NCBI GenBank assembly: GCA_905212975.1
Contig: CAJMGO010000007.1
Coordinates: 6,258 to 70,257, forward strand
DNA from: CAJMGO01 sp900557305
Lineage (GTDB): Bacteria > Bacillota_I > Bacilli_A > RF39 > UBA660
Length of the DNA stretch: 64,000 nucleotides
Reading direction: 5' to 3'
Shown here: positions 48,641-57,744 of the stretch, one piece after another
How positions within the stretch are numbered: position 1 is the stretch's first letter
How the letters are laid out: each line of letters begins with the position of its first letter
Position numbers and translations under genes: made by a program
The notes under the pieces: generated by a model
Databases searched by the model: none
What the model was told of the DNA's origin: nothing
The model's input: the letters and a program-made list of their open reading frames with translations, nothing else

Positions 48641-50557
48641 ATGCAAGGTAATGGAATTAATTTAAACAAAGAATATAAAAAATTAATTAAAAAAGCATAT
48701 AGTGAACCGTTAACAGCTGAAGAAATATCTGAATTTGAAACAATGGTTAATAATGCAAAGGATGCTGGTAAATTATCAAGTGTTCAGATTAAAAATCAAG
48801 AAAAACATATAGAAGAATTAAAAAAATATGTAAATGATACTAAAAAAGTTAAAAAATTAGCTATACTTACAGGAGTTGCAGGAACAGTTTTAGCTGCAGG
48901 AACACTTGCTGCTATAGCAGTATCATGCGGAAAAAATGGAAACAAGAATAGTAATATAGTTGCTGAAACCACTACTGAAGATGAAACTAAAAATGATTTT
49001 GAAAATGATTCTACTAAATTTGATACTGAAGAATTAAAATCATTGGAAAATAACGCTAAAGAATTAGTAAATGCTTTAGTTGAAAGAGGTTATAAAATAG
49101 ATGATAAAGAAACTTTTACTAAAAAAATTGTAGAAGGAAGAATAGCTTTATCTATAGATAAATTAAGCCCTTATAAAGAAATTTCTCAATTATTAACATC
49201 TGGAAATATTAATGCTAAAAATGCTGCAATTGAAATGCAAAATTTAATTCCAACAGTATTCAAAACTGTTATGGTATCTAATAAAAATATTGATTGGAAA
49301 TTAATGGGTGTAAATGATGCAACTGCTAAATTTTTAAATAATTATACTGATAAGTTGTTAGGTATAAAAAATGCTAAAACTGTTGAGGAAAGACAATCTT
49401 TAGTTACTGATTTACAAAGCTTTTTAACTGATTATCAAAAAATAGCTATTGACAGTAGTGAGTCTTATGAGTCAACTGATTTATATGTTATGCATACAGC
49501 TACTTTATATGGCGATGAATTAGTTAAATCAGCAACTAATATAAGTCAATTTGTTGGTACAGATGTATCTAAATTTATAAATTCACTTCCTTGTGATAAA
49601 CCTGTATATATTGAAGAATTTGATTATGATAATTCTGATAAGTTTGTTAATGAAGTTAGCAGTTCTTTGGGTATAGATGTTAGAGCTGATCAATTCAATG
49701 ATACAATTAGAAATTTAAGTGCTTCTTTTGATTCAGCTGAAAAAATGGTAGTTAATGGAACTGTAATAGATTCAGAATATGGATATGGAAAAATAGTTTC
49801 AAGAATATATGATCAAATTAAAGAAAATGAAAGCCAAATAGATGTAGAAGCTTCATATGATTCAATGGTTAATTCTTTAAGAACTGAATTAAGTCAATAT
49901 ATTAGTTCAAAAAGCAATTTAAATACTGTTGATAAAAATGATCACTTCGTTACAGATAGCAATGGTAATTCATATGTTGTACCTGATTCAACAATTAAAA
50001 ATAATGGTGCAACTAATATTAATGACTATAAACAAAATGTTGAAAATAAAACTAATAATGAATTAAGTAAAAATAACACATTTACCGATAACAATGGAAA
50101 AGATATTTCTAAGGGTGATTCTTCAAGTGTAGATGATGCGGCTAAGAAATATTCAGAAGATTATACTAAAGGTAGTTATGCTGGAGCTACTAATGGATAT
50201 ATTGATGGATATTATAATAATGCATATAATGCAAATGTATCTGGTACTGAAGGGTATAAAGCTGGTTATAGGGATTCTTATGAAGAAAATTATAAGTTAG
50301 GTAATAAGAATAGAACTACAACTCCTGAAACTAAAGTTGAATATGAAACAACTACTCCAAAAAAAGAATCTGAAACTATAACTGAACAGAAAAAAGTTGA
50401 GTCTGTAAAAGATTATGAAACTGAAACCACTGTATCTTCAACTATTCCATCTTATGATTTTGATTATTCACAATATGGTGATGATTTTGAACCAATAGAA
50501 GGTGGACCTATTGATATGGGTGAGGATGTAGTTATTAGTTCCGGAAAAGTAAGATAA
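48641..50557 (+). CDS. large single-pass surface protein
   Basis: 638 residues. N-terminal cytoplasmic region of about 70 charged residues, one membrane helix (about 71-95, with an Ala/Gly-rich core), a helical external domain (about 120-480), and a C-terminal region with Gly-Tyr repeats (GYIDGYYNN, EGYKAGYRDSYEENY) followed by a Thr/Glu-rich tail ending acidic. No LPxTG. I do not recognise the family. It lies 35 bases after the previous surface gene, so both are likely one operon and may act together at the cell surface. Confidence 0.65.
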   Translation: MQGNGINLNKEYKKLIKKAYSEPLTAEEISEFETMVNNAKDAGKLSSVQIKNQEKHIEELKKYVNDTKKVKKLAILTGVAGTVLAAGTLAAIAVSCGKNGNKNSNIVAETTTEDETKNDFENDSTKFDTEELKSLENNAKELVNALVERGYKIDDKETFTKKIVEGRIALSIDKLSPYKEISQLLTSGNINAKNAAIEMQNLIPTVFKTVMVSNKNIDWKLMGVNDATAKFLNNYTDKLLGIKNAKTVEERQSLVTDLQSFLTDYQKIAIDSSESYESTDLYVMHTATLYGDELVKSATNISQFVGTDVSKFINSLPCDKPVYIEEFDYDNSDKFVNEVSSSLGIDVRADQFNDTIRNLSASFDSAEKMVVNGTVIDSEYGYGKIVSRIYDQIKENESQIDVEASYDSMVNSLRTELSQYISSKSNLNTVDKNDHFVTDSNGNSYVVPDSTIKNNGATNINDYKQNVENKTNNELSKNNTFTDNNGKDISKGDSSSVDDAAKKYSEDYTKGSYAGATNGYIDGYYNNAYNANVSGTEGYKAGYRDSYEENYKLGNKNRTTTPETKVEYETTTPKKESETITEQKKVESVKDYETETTVSSTIPSYDFDYSQYGDDFEPIEGGPIDMGEDVVISSGKVR

Positions 50558-50567
50558 AATTGTAAAT

Positions 50568-50594
50568 AAAGAGTCTAATTTTGACTCTTTTTTT
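50568..50594 (+). terminator. terminator of the surface protein operon
   Basis: AAAGAGTC/GACTCTTT stem with T run. Confidence 0.8.
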
Positions 50595-50659
50595 GTTATT
50601 TATTGATAAATAAAATTTAATATGTTAATATAAATATAGAGAATAGGAGGATGGTATTT

Positions 50660-51079
50660 ATGAAAGAAAATTTTGTTGTTGATTATGTTAATGAGAATGA
50701 ATTTCATAAGCTTGAAAGATCTTTAAAAAAATATAATATGTTAGCATATAAAAAGTTGTATTTTGAATATTATCCTAAAATTAAGGAAGGTGTATTTTTA
50801 GGAGAATTGAAATCTCAAAATAAAGAAAAAAATACTGAAAATTATGAATTGAGATTACCAACTGATTCTTTATTTGCTAAAGTACATGGCTATATAACTC
50901 TTCATTATACTATCTATAAATCTGAAAATCTTGTAATGTTAAATACTATTACTCCAGAAGACATTTTGACGGAAGGACATCAATCAGAACTTGAAACATA
51001 TAAGGGTGTTATGGTTTCAAAAGAACACTCTGATAAAGATATTTTTAAAATTAATTTATTAAATATGATACAAAAATAA
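50660..51079 (+). CDS. hypothetical protein, 139 residues
   Basis: ATG 50660 is chosen because ATAGGAGG lies eight bases upstream; ATG 50651 touches that site. The product is soluble, mixed alpha/beta, with no signal or catalytic motif I recognise. Monocistronic, converging with the dCMP deaminase gene. Function unknown. Confidence 0.6.
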   Translation: MKENFVVDYVNENEFHKLERSLKKYNMLAYKKLYFEYYPKIKEGVFLGELKSQNKEKNTENYELRLPTDSLFAKVHGYITLHYTIYKSENLVMLNTITPEDILTEGHQSELETYKGVMVSKEHSDKDIFKINLLNMIQK

Positions 51080-51101
51080 GACTACATTTGTAGTCTTTTA
51101 T
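51078..51101. terminator. bidirectional terminator
   Basis: AAGACTACA-TT-TGTAGTCTT between convergent genes, with T run on the + side. Confidence 0.7.
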
Positions 51102-51622
51102 AATTCAATTTTTTTAATATTACCATTTTGATATTCTAATGTTAAAAACTCTCCATTCTTTTTATACTTTGAATATTTAACTCCTGCTGAATCTAACATT
51201 TTTTGTGATGCTTGCATTTCTGGTTTATGATTACCATAATCATATGGGTAATAATAAATTATTTCTTTTATTCCTGATTGTATTATGCTTTTTGTACATT
51301 CGTTGCAAGGAAAGTACATAACATATATTTTTGCACCTGATAGTTCTTTACCTTTAGCATTCAATATTGCATTTTCTTCTGAATGAACTATATAGTAATA
51401 TTTTTTATCTAATTCATTTTCTCCATCTCTATTCCATGGATATTCATCATCACTGCAACCACGTGGTAATCCATTATATCCAAGTGATAAGACAATATTA
51501 TTATTATCTGCTATTGCGCACCCAACTTGTGTATTTGGGTCTTTACTTCTTTGTGATGATATAAATGCTAAAGACATAAAAAAACTATCCCAATTTAAAT
51601 ATTCTTCTCTTTTATTAATCAT
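51098..51622 (-). CDS. comEB: deoxycytidylate (dCMP) deaminase
   Basis: 174 residues. Zinc-dependent deaminase motifs: HSEENAILNA (His, catalytic Glu) and PCNECTKSII (two Cys). The early RSKDPNTQVGCAI motif is typical for dCMP deaminases. It makes dUMP for thymidylate synthesis. The comEB name follows the Bacillus homologue; no other com gene is adjacent. GGAGGAATATTT precedes its ATG on the minus strand. Confidence 0.9.
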   Translation of the reverse strand: MINKREEYLNWDSFFMSLAFISSQRSKDPNTQVGCAIADNNNIVLSLGYNGLPRGCSDDEYPWNRDGENELDKKYYYIVHSEENAILNAKGKELSGAKIYVMYFPCNECTKSIIQSGIKEIIYYYPYDYGNHKPEMQASQKMLDSAGVKYSKYKKNGEFLTLEYQNGNIKKIEL

Positions 51623-51692
51623 AAATATTCCTCCGAAATAACTATATCATAAGCTTTGTAATAAGTAAATAATATGATATAATGTACTTGAG

Positions 51693-52370
51693 ATGATGAT
51701 TATGTTAGAAAGACTAGAAATACTTGTTGGAAAAGAAAATGTAAATAAAATAAAATCTAAGAATATCGCTGTTATTGGAATCGGTGGAGTTGGAGGATAC
51801 GTTGTTGAAAGTTTAGTTAGAAGTGGTGTAGAAAATATAACCATAATTGATTATGATAAAATAGATGTAACAAATAAAAATAGGCAAATTATTGCATTAG
51901 ACTCAACTATAGGTATGAAAAAGGTTGATGCAATTGAGGAGAGAATTAAATCTATTAACTTCAATTGCAAAGTTAAAAAAATAGATTGCTTTTTAGATGA
52001 AAGTAATATTGATATTTTAAATGGATATGATTATGTTATTGATTCGTGTGATAGTATATTAACTAAATTTGAAATAATAAAATATTGCTTAGACAATAAT
52101 ATTTGCTTTATTAGTTGTATGGGTACGGGTAAAAGGTTGGATCCAAGTCTTTTGAATATAACTGATTTAATGAAAACTGAATATGATCCTTTGGCTAAAA
52201 GATTAAGAAAAATGGTAAGAGACGCTAAAATAAATAAAAAAATACCAGTTGTTTGCAGTACTGAGGTACCAAGAAAGCAAGATACAAATGTGATTGGTTC
52301 GAATTCTTTTGTACCAGCAACAGCTGGACTTTTAATTACAAGTTATATAGTTAATGATATAATTAAGTAG
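51693..52370 (+). CDS. tcdA: tRNA threonylcarbamoyladenosine dehydratase
   Basis: 225 residues at most. ThiF/MoeB-type fold with the ATP-binding motif VIGIGGVGGYVVESLVRSG, then DYDKIDVTNKNRQ and DSCDSI, and the TcdA pattern GTGKRLDPS, PLAKRLRK, CSTEVPR. It cyclises t6A37 to ct6A in tRNAs reading ANN codons. ATG 51693, 51696 and 51702 are all possible starts; the binding site is weak. A TATAAT box lies about 20 bases upstream. Confidence 0.9.
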   Translation: MMIMLERLEILVGKENVNKIKSKNIAVIGIGGVGGYVVESLVRSGVENITIIDYDKIDVTNKNRQIIALDSTIGMKKVDAIEERIKSINFNCKVKKIDCFLDESNIDILNGYDYVIDSCDSILTKFEIIKYCLDNNICFISCMGTGKRLDPSLLNITDLMKTEYDPLAKRLRKMVRDAKINKKIPVVCSTEVPRKQDTNVIGSNSFVPATAGLLITSYIVNDIIK

Positions 52371-52379
52371 GTGATATAA

Positions 52380-52919
52380 TTGAAATTAGAAAATGGTATT
52401 AAGAATAATTTAAAAGATATTTATGGTAGTTTAAGTGTTTTTGGAAAAATATATGATAGTACACTTTCATTTATAAATAAAAATAAAAAGATTGTATCTT
52501 GCGATTTAATTAGTGAATATTCTTTTATTAAATCAGGTAATTCAACTAAAAATGGAAAGATAAAAAAATTTAATATAAAAAAGATAAGAAAAATTTATAA
52601 AAAAAATGGTGTTGATACAATTGTTATTAATCTTGATGAATTTGATAAATATAAGAAAACTCTAATAAGGGATTCTTCTTATATAGCTAATAAAAATATT
52701 ATTGTTTTTTCTTCTAATAAAGATTATGATTATGAAATAATTATTAAAAGATATAAAAGATACAAATGTAGTTGTAATTTTTTTGAGTATGAAGATGGTT
52801 TTATAGTAAATATTAATTCTACTTTTAGTAGACAAAATAAAATTTTAAACAAGCTTTATTTTATAAAAGATACACTTTACGATGTTTCAGAGGCAATAAG
52901 TAATTTTATTATAAACTAG
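52380..52919 (+). CDS. hypothetical protein, TTG start
   Basis: 179 residues. TTG 52380 follows AGTAGGTGATATAA, a strong binding site. The product is very rich in Lys, Ile and Asn, with alternating strand/helix pattern and no motif I can name. It directly follows tcdA and probably shares its transcript. Function unknown. Confidence 0.6.
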   Translation: MKLENGIKNNLKDIYGSLSVFGKIYDSTLSFINKNKKIVSCDLISEYSFIKSGNSTKNGKIKKFNIKKIRKIYKKNGVDTIVINLDEFDKYKKTLIRDSSYIANKNIIVFSSNKDYDYEIIIKRYKRYKCSCNFFEYEDGFIVNINSTFSRQNKILNKLYFIKDTLYDVSEAISNFIIN

Positions 52920-52948
52920 TTGTAAATAATTTATAAAAATGCTAAAAT
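52920..52948 (+). promoter_or_regulatory. promoter of ireB-ruvX-yrzB
   Basis: TTGTAA, 17 bp, TAAAAT, just after the stop of the previous gene. Confidence 0.55.
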
Positions 52949-52977
52949 ATAGTTGTATTATGATAGGTGGTGGTTAT

Positions 52978-53217
52978 ATGGGAGAAACCAAAATATATAA
53001 AGTTGATGATTTTCAAAGTGCATATATATTGAATGAAATTAAAAGTGTTATGCATATATTGGAAGAGAAAGGGTATAATCCTGTTAACCAGGTAGTTGGA
53101 TATCTTATGAGTGGTGATCCTGGATATATAACAAGTTATAAAAATGCTAGAGGAAAAATAGCTGCATTTGATAGAAGTAAAATTTTAGAAGTTTTATTAA
53201 AAGAGGTAGAAAAATAG
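52978..53217 (+). CDS. ireB: IreB family regulatory phosphoprotein (UPF0297)
   Basis: 79 residues from ATG 52978 (ATAGGTGG upstream). Family pattern: GETKIYKVDDFQ, a long helix, NPVNQVVGYLMSGDPGYITSYKNARGKI. IreB in Enterococcus is a target of the IreK kinase that affects cephalosporin resistance. The order ireB-ruvX-DUF1292 is conserved in Firmicutes. Confidence 0.93.
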   Translation: MGETKIYKVDDFQSAYILNEIKSVMHILEEKGYNPVNQVVGYLMSGDPGYITSYKNARGKIAAFDRSKILEVLLKEVEK

Positions 53218-53225
53218 CTCGTTAT

Positions 53226-53645
53226 ATGGGACTTGATTTAGGTATGAGAACGCTAGGTGTGTCACTTAGTGATACAACCTTAACTATATCTAATTTGTAT
53301 AAGACAATTAGATATGCTGAAGGAATGTATAATGATTCTATATCTGAATTAAGAGAGATAGTAAAAGAAAATGATGTAACTAAAATTATATTAGGATTTC
53401 CTAAGAATATGAATAATACAATTGGACCAAAAGGTGAAATTGCAATAGAATTTCAAAAAGAATTGCAAGAAAAATTAAATATTGAAGTAATATTACAAGA
53501 TGAAAGACTTTCGACTGTAGAAGCAACTAATTATATGATACAGGCTGATGTTTCAAGAAAGAAAAGAAAGAAAAAGATAGATGGACTTGCAGCAAATATA
53601 ATACTTCAAACATATTTAGATAAGGAGAAAGGAAGACGTTTATGA
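53226..53645 (+). CDS. ruvX: Holliday junction resolvase-like RuvX (YqgF)
   Basis: 139 residues from ATG 53226. RNase H-like motifs: MGLDLGMRTLGVSLSD, KIILGFPKNMNNTIG, LQDERLST and a C-terminal KKKIDGLAANIILQTYLD. It is thought to act in 16S rRNA 5' processing or junction resolution. The ATG has no binding site nearby. GAGGT (53203-53207) stands 6 bases before ATA 53214, which would add IARY, the usual 3-4 residues before GLD. An ATA start overlapping the ireB stop is therefore possible. Confidence 0.92.
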   Translation: MGLDLGMRTLGVSLSDTTLTISNLYKTIRYAEGMYNDSISELREIVKENDVTKIILGFPKNMNNTIGPKGEIAIEFQKELQEKLNIEVILQDERLSTVEATNYMIQADVSRKKRKKKIDGLAANIILQTYLDKEKGRRL

Positions 53646-53944
53646 AAGAAGAAAAAATGACTGTAATAGCACCAGGAGCAAATGGGGAACCAGTGGAGTA
53701 TGATGTTTTGTTTACTTTTGATAGTGATGTAACTGGTAAAAGTTATATTGCTTATACAGATAATACTTTAGATGAAAAAGGTAATATTAAGGTTTATGCT
53801 TCAATTTATGATCCTGATAATTTAGAAAATTTAAGTGATATTGAAACAGAAGAAGAATGGAATTTAGTTAATAATGTATTAAATAGAATTATTGAAGAAG
53901 CTAATACAATAAAAAATGAAATAGAGGAGGGAAAAAACGAGTAG
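53642..53944 (+). CDS. yrzB: DUF1292 family protein (YrzB)
   Basis: 100 residues. Acidic DUF1292 pattern: EPVEYDVLFTFDSDVTGKSYIAYTD, VYASIYDPD and a C-terminal EEEWNLVNNVLNRI. Function unknown. Start overlaps the ruvX stop (ATGA). The order matches yrzL-yrrK-yrzB of Bacillus. Confidence 0.9.
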   Translation: MKEEKMTVIAPGANGEPVEYDVLFTFDSDVTGKSYIAYTDNTLDEKGNIKVYASIYDPDNLENLSDIETEEEWNLVNNVLNRIIEEANTIKNEIEEGKNE

Positions 53945-53957
53945 AACTCGTTTTTTG
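53932..53957 (+). terminator. terminator overlapping the mltG start
   Basis: AAAAAACGAGT-AGA-ACTCGTTTTTT. The hairpin covers the end of yrzB and reaches the mltG start, so mltG needs read-through. Confidence 0.75.
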
Positions 53958-55046
53958 AAAGTTGTGAAAAGAAAAGTTAGTTTAAAAAAAATATTATTGT
54001 TTGCTTTAATTATTATTGTTATATGTGTTATATCTTTATTTCTAATTTACTTAAGAGGAATTTCTCATGTTGGAAAGGATAATACAAATATTATTTTTGA
54101 AGTAAATGAGAATAGTACGTTTTATAGTATATCGGATGAATTATATAAAGAAAATTTAATAAGATCTGAATTATTTTATAAAATATATCTGAAATTAAAT
54201 AAACCTACAGGTTTAAAAAAAGGAGTATATAGTTTGAATAAAACTATGAGTGTTAAAGAAATTGTTGGTGTATTAAGTGGGGATCCTGATTATAATTATG
54301 GTAGTGTATCTGTTACTTTTAAAGAAGGAATCAATATGCGAAAGGTTGCTTCAATAATAGCTGATAATACAGATAATTCTTTAAATGATGTATTTGATTT
54401 ATTAAAGGATGAATCATATTTAGATGAACTTATAAATAATTATTGGTTTATAACTGATGAGGTAAAAAATAGTGATATTTATTATTCTCTTGAAGGATAT
54501 TTATTTCCTGATACATATCAGTTAAAGAAAAATATGAATGTAAAAGATATATTTAAAATTATGTTAGATAATTTAGAAGTTAAATTAAAACCATATAAAA
54601 AAGAAATAGAAAATAGTGATTATTCATTTCATGAATTGCTTACTTTAGCGTCTATTGTAGAACTTGAGGCTTCTAATTCTAATGATAGAGCTGGTGTTGC
54701 TAGAGTATTTTATAATAGACTTGATAATAATTGGTCATTAGGTAGTGACGTTACAACATATTATGGAATTAAAGTTGATATGAATGAAAGAGATTTATAT
54801 AAAAAAGAAATAGAAGAAAAAAATGCATATAATACAAGATCTAGTTCTATGAGTGGTAAACTTCCTGTTGGTCCTGTTGGTAATCCTGGAATTGAATCAA
54901 TTAAAGCAGTTATAGAGCCAGAGGATAATGATTATTTCTATTTTGTTGCTGATAAAACTGGTAAAACCTATTTTACAAAAAGTTATAAAGAACATACAAA
55001 TACAGTTGCGTCTTTAAAGGAAAATGGTTTATGGTACACTTATTAG
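53955..55046 (+). CDS. mltG: endolytic murein transglycosylase MltG
   Basis: 363 residues from TTG 53955 (GTG 53964 is an alternative). One N-terminal membrane helix (about 12-33), a LysM-like region, and the YceG catalytic domain with the conserved Glu in LASIVELEASN and FYNRLDNNWSLGSDVTTYYG. It cuts nascent glycan strands in the cell envelope. The start lies within the preceding terminator. Matches yrrL of Bacillus in order. Confidence 0.93.
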   Translation: MKVVKRKVSLKKILLFALIIIVICVISLFLIYLRGISHVGKDNTNIIFEVNENSTFYSISDELYKENLIRSELFYKIYLKLNKPTGLKKGVYSLNKTMSVKEIVGVLSGDPDYNYGSVSVTFKEGINMRKVASIIADNTDNSLNDVFDLLKDESYLDELINNYWFITDEVKNSDIYYSLEGYLFPDTYQLKKNMNVKDIFKIMLDNLEVKLKPYKKEIENSDYSFHELLTLASIVELEASNSNDRAGVARVFYNRLDNNWSLGSDVTTYYGIKVDMNERDLYKKEIEEKNAYNTRSSSMSGKLPVGPVGNPGIESIKAVIEPEDNDYFYFVADKTGKTYFTKSYKEHTNTVASLKENGLWYTY

Positions 55047-55618
55047 ATATAGAAAATTATGCTAAGGAAAATAATATTCCAATAATGCAAAAAGATGGGA
55101 TAGAGTTTTTAACTAATTATATAAAAGAGCATAATGTAAAGAAAATTCTTGAAATAGGTTGTGCGATTGGATATTCAGCAATTAGAATGTGTTTAGTTCA
55201 TGATGATATAAGCGTTGTTACTGTTGAAAGAGATGAATCTAGGTATAAAGAAGCAATAAAAAATATAAAAGAATTTAATTTAGAAAAAAGAATTAATGTT
55301 ATATTTGATGATGCTTTTAATGTTGATTTATCTGATAAATTTGATTTGATTTTTATTGATGCAGCTAAGAGTCAATATATAAAATTCTTTGAAAAATTTA
55401 AAAATAATCTTTCAAATAATGGTGTAATTGTGTCTGATAATTTAGATTTTCATGGACTAGTTCATAAGGATTTAAATCAAATAGAAAGCAGAAATGTAAG
55501 GGGAATAGTAAGAAAACTTAATAATTATATTGAATTTTTAAATACAAATAAAGAATTTAAAACTGATTTTTATAGTATTGGTGATGGAATTGGAATAAGT
55601 TATAGAATAAATTGTTAA
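55031..55618 (+). CDS. trmR: tRNA 5-hydroxyuridine methyltransferase TrmR
   Basis: 195 residues. O-methyltransferase fold: ILEIGCAIGYSAIRM (SAM site), TVERDESRYKEA, FIDAAKSQYIKFF and SDNLDFHG. TrmR (YrrM) methylates 5-hydroxyuridine at tRNA position 34. It overlaps mltG by 16 bases and precedes the two U32 proteins that make the hydroxyuridine, as in Bacillus. Confidence 0.88.
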   Translation: MVHLLDIENYAKENNIPIMQKDGIEFLTNYIKEHNVKKILEIGCAIGYSAIRMCLVHDDISVVTVERDESRYKEAIKNIKEFNLEKRINVIFDDAFNVDLSDKFDLIFIDAAKSQYIKFFEKFKNNLSNNGVIVSDNLDFHGLVHKDLNQIESRNVRGIVRKLNNYIEFLNTNKEFKTDFYSIGDGIGISYRINC

Positions 55619-55632
55619 ATTTATTCTTTTTT
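55604..55632 (+). terminator. terminator of the mltG-trmR unit
   Basis: AGAATAAAT/ATTTATTCT stem with TTTTT, overlapping the trmR stop and the next promoter. Confidence 0.7.
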
Positions 55633-55640
55633 GTTATAAT
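55612..55640 (+). promoter_or_regulatory. promoter of trhP1-trhP2
   Basis: TTGTTA, 17 bp, TATAAT; the -35 lies in the loop of the preceding terminator. Confidence 0.55.
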
Positions 55641-55656
55641 ATATCTGGTGATTTTT

Positions 55657-56502
55657 ATGTCTAAAATATGTATTATACCCAATAGTATAGAAATGATAAA
55701 TAAAACATTAAAGTATTCTGATGCTTATATTATAGGAATAGATAAATTAAGCATAAATATGCCTTTTTATTTTAGTTTAGATGAAGTATATATGATTAAT
55801 AATATATTAAAAGAAAGTAAAAAGGAATTGTTTATATGCTTAAATAAGAATATGTTTAATTCTGATATTAATTTACTTGAAGAAATTTTAAAAAGCATAG
55901 ATAAATTAAATATAAAAGGTATTTTATATTATGATATAAGTTTAGTTGAATTAAAAGAAAAATTGAATTTAAAAACTGATTTGGTATGGAGTCAAGAACA
56001 TTTTACAACTAATTATTATACTATTAATTATTGGTATGATTTAGGTGTTAAATATACATATATGTCTAATGAAATAACACTAGATGAATTGGAAGAAATA
56101 AGAAAAAATACTGATTCAAAATTAATGCTTCAAGTATTTGGTTATATTCCTCTTTTTACATCTAAAAGAAGACTTGTAAATAATTACAAAGAGTATTTTA
56201 AGTTGAATAATAATTCTGATATTTATTATATGGAAAAAGAAGGGGATAAATATCCTTTAAAAGAAAATAAAGATGGTACAGTTGTATATAGTGCTTCTCC
56301 TATAAATAGTATTAAAGATTTTGATAAAATAGATAAAATTGTAGATTATTCAGTGTTGAATTGTTTTTTAATAGATGATTTAGAATTTATAGAAATTGTT
56401 AAACATTATTTTAATAGAGAAAAGTTTGATTCAATATATAATGATACATATTTTTTACATAAAGAAAGTATTTATAAGGTGATTAGGAATGCAAAAAATT
56501 GA
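55657..56502 (+). CDS. trhP1: U32 family protein TrhP1 (tRNA hydroxylation)
   Basis: 281 residues from ATG 55657 (CTGGTGAT upstream). It is the smaller U32-type partner corresponding to yrrN. TIM-barrel-like pattern (ICIIPNSIEMINKTLKYSDAYIIGID, LFICLNKNMFN, WSQEHFTTN, LMLQVFGYIPLFTSKRRLVNNY). TrhP proteins use prephenate to hydroxylate U34 of tRNA. Overlaps trhP2 by 14 bases. Confidence 0.82.
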   Translation: MSKICIIPNSIEMINKTLKYSDAYIIGIDKLSINMPFYFSLDEVYMINNILKESKKELFICLNKNMFNSDINLLEEILKSIDKLNIKGILYYDISLVELKEKLNLKTDLVWSQEHFTTNYYTINYWYDLGVKYTYMSNEITLDELEEIRKNTDSKLMLQVFGYIPLFTSKRRLVNNYKEYFKLNNNSDIYYMEKEGDKYPLKENKDGTVVYSASPINSIKDFDKIDKIVDYSVLNCFLIDDLEFIEIVKHYFNREKFDSIYNDTYFLHKESIYKVIRNAKN

Positions 56503-57682
56503 ATTATTAGCTCCTGCTGGAGATTTAGAAAGATTAAAAGTAGCTATTGATTATGGAGCTGATGCTGTATATTTAGGAGGACCTATTTTAGGACTTAGAG
56601 CAAATGCTAAAAATTTTACTTATGAGGAAATAAAAGAGGGATGTACATATGCTCATGAAAGAAATAAAAAGGTATATGTTACTGTAAATATAGTATTACA
56701 TAATAAGGAAGCTAATTTAGTAGAAGAATCATTAAAACAATTAGAAAAATGTGGCGTTGATGCTATTATAGTTAGTGATCCTGCAGTAATTTCTATTGCT
56801 AAAAAAAATACAAATCTTGAAATACATTTATCAACTCAGCAATCAACATTAAATATGGAAGCTTGTCGTTTTTGGAAAAAAAAAGGAGTTAGTAGAATTG
56901 TTTTAGGAAGAGAAGTTTCAAAAGAAGATATATTAGAAATAAGAAAAAATGTTGATATAGAGATTGAATGCTTTGTTCATGGAGCTATGTGTGCTGGATT
57001 ATCTGGAAGATGTGTTTTATCTAATTATTTGACAAATAGAGATGCAAATAGAGGCGGATGCAGTCAAATATGTAGATGGGATTTTGATTTAAGGGATAAA
57101 GATTTAAATTTAATTAAAGGTGAAAATAATTTTACATTTTGCTCTAAGGATTTATCTATGTTAACTGTACTTCCAGATATGATAAAATGTGGTATTTCTT
57201 CTTTGAAAATAGAAGGTAGAATGAGATCTATATATTATGTAGCGACAATTGTAAATATTTATAGAAAAGCAATTGATGAGTATTATGAAAATGAATGTAT
57301 TAAAAATATAGAGGAAAAAATAAAAATTGTAAGAAGATGCGCTAATAGAGATAGTATTGTTCAATTTTTTAATGGCGTAAATGATTATACTTGTGGTTAT
57401 TATAACGGAAGATTTGAAGAATCTAATCAAGACTTTTTAGGGGTTGTACTTGAATACAATGATAAAACAAAAGTTGCAGTAATAGAACAAAGAAATTATT
57501 TTAAAAAAGGTGATATTGTAGATATATTCGGACCTAAACATGATACTTATACAATAAAAATTGATGACATATTTGATGAAAATAATAATATAATTGATGT
57601 AGTAAGGCATCCAAGACAGGTTATTAGTATGGTAATAGATAAAGACATAAAAAGTGGCGATATAATCAGAATTCATATTTAA
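56489..57682 (+). CDS. trhP2: U32 family protein TrhP2 (tRNA hydroxylation)
   Basis: 397 residues. U32 signature: ELLAPAGDLERLKVAIDYGADAVYLGG at the start, then ECFVHGAMCAGLSGRCVLSNY, GGCSQICRW with clustered cysteines that may hold an iron-sulfur cluster, and LKIEGRMRS. Corresponds to yrrO. With TrhP1 it forms 5-hydroxyuridine at tRNA position 34. The udk gene usually between it and greA is missing. Confidence 0.88.
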   Translation: MQKIELLAPAGDLERLKVAIDYGADAVYLGGPILGLRANAKNFTYEEIKEGCTYAHERNKKVYVTVNIVLHNKEANLVEESLKQLEKCGVDAIIVSDPAVISIAKKNTNLEIHLSTQQSTLNMEACRFWKKKGVSRIVLGREVSKEDILEIRKNVDIEIECFVHGAMCAGLSGRCVLSNYLTNRDANRGGCSQICRWDFDLRDKDLNLIKGENNFTFCSKDLSMLTVLPDMIKCGISSLKIEGRMRSIYYVATIVNIYRKAIDEYYENECIKNIEEKIKIVRRCANRDSIVQFFNGVNDYTCGYYNGRFEESNQDFLGVVLEYNDKTKVAVIEQRNYFKKGDIVDIFGPKHDTYTIKIDDIFDENNNIIDVVRHPRQVISMVIDKDIKSGDIIRIHI

Positions 57683-57683
57683 C

Positions 57684-57712
57684 TTGACAAAAATTATAAT
57701 TTATAGTAATAT
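57684..57712 (+). promoter_or_regulatory. promoter of greA
   Basis: TTGACA, 17 bp, TAATAT, directly after trhP2. Confidence 0.65.
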
Positions 57713-57744
57713 TTTAGGCGTTGATAAGAAAAGAGTTGATAATT

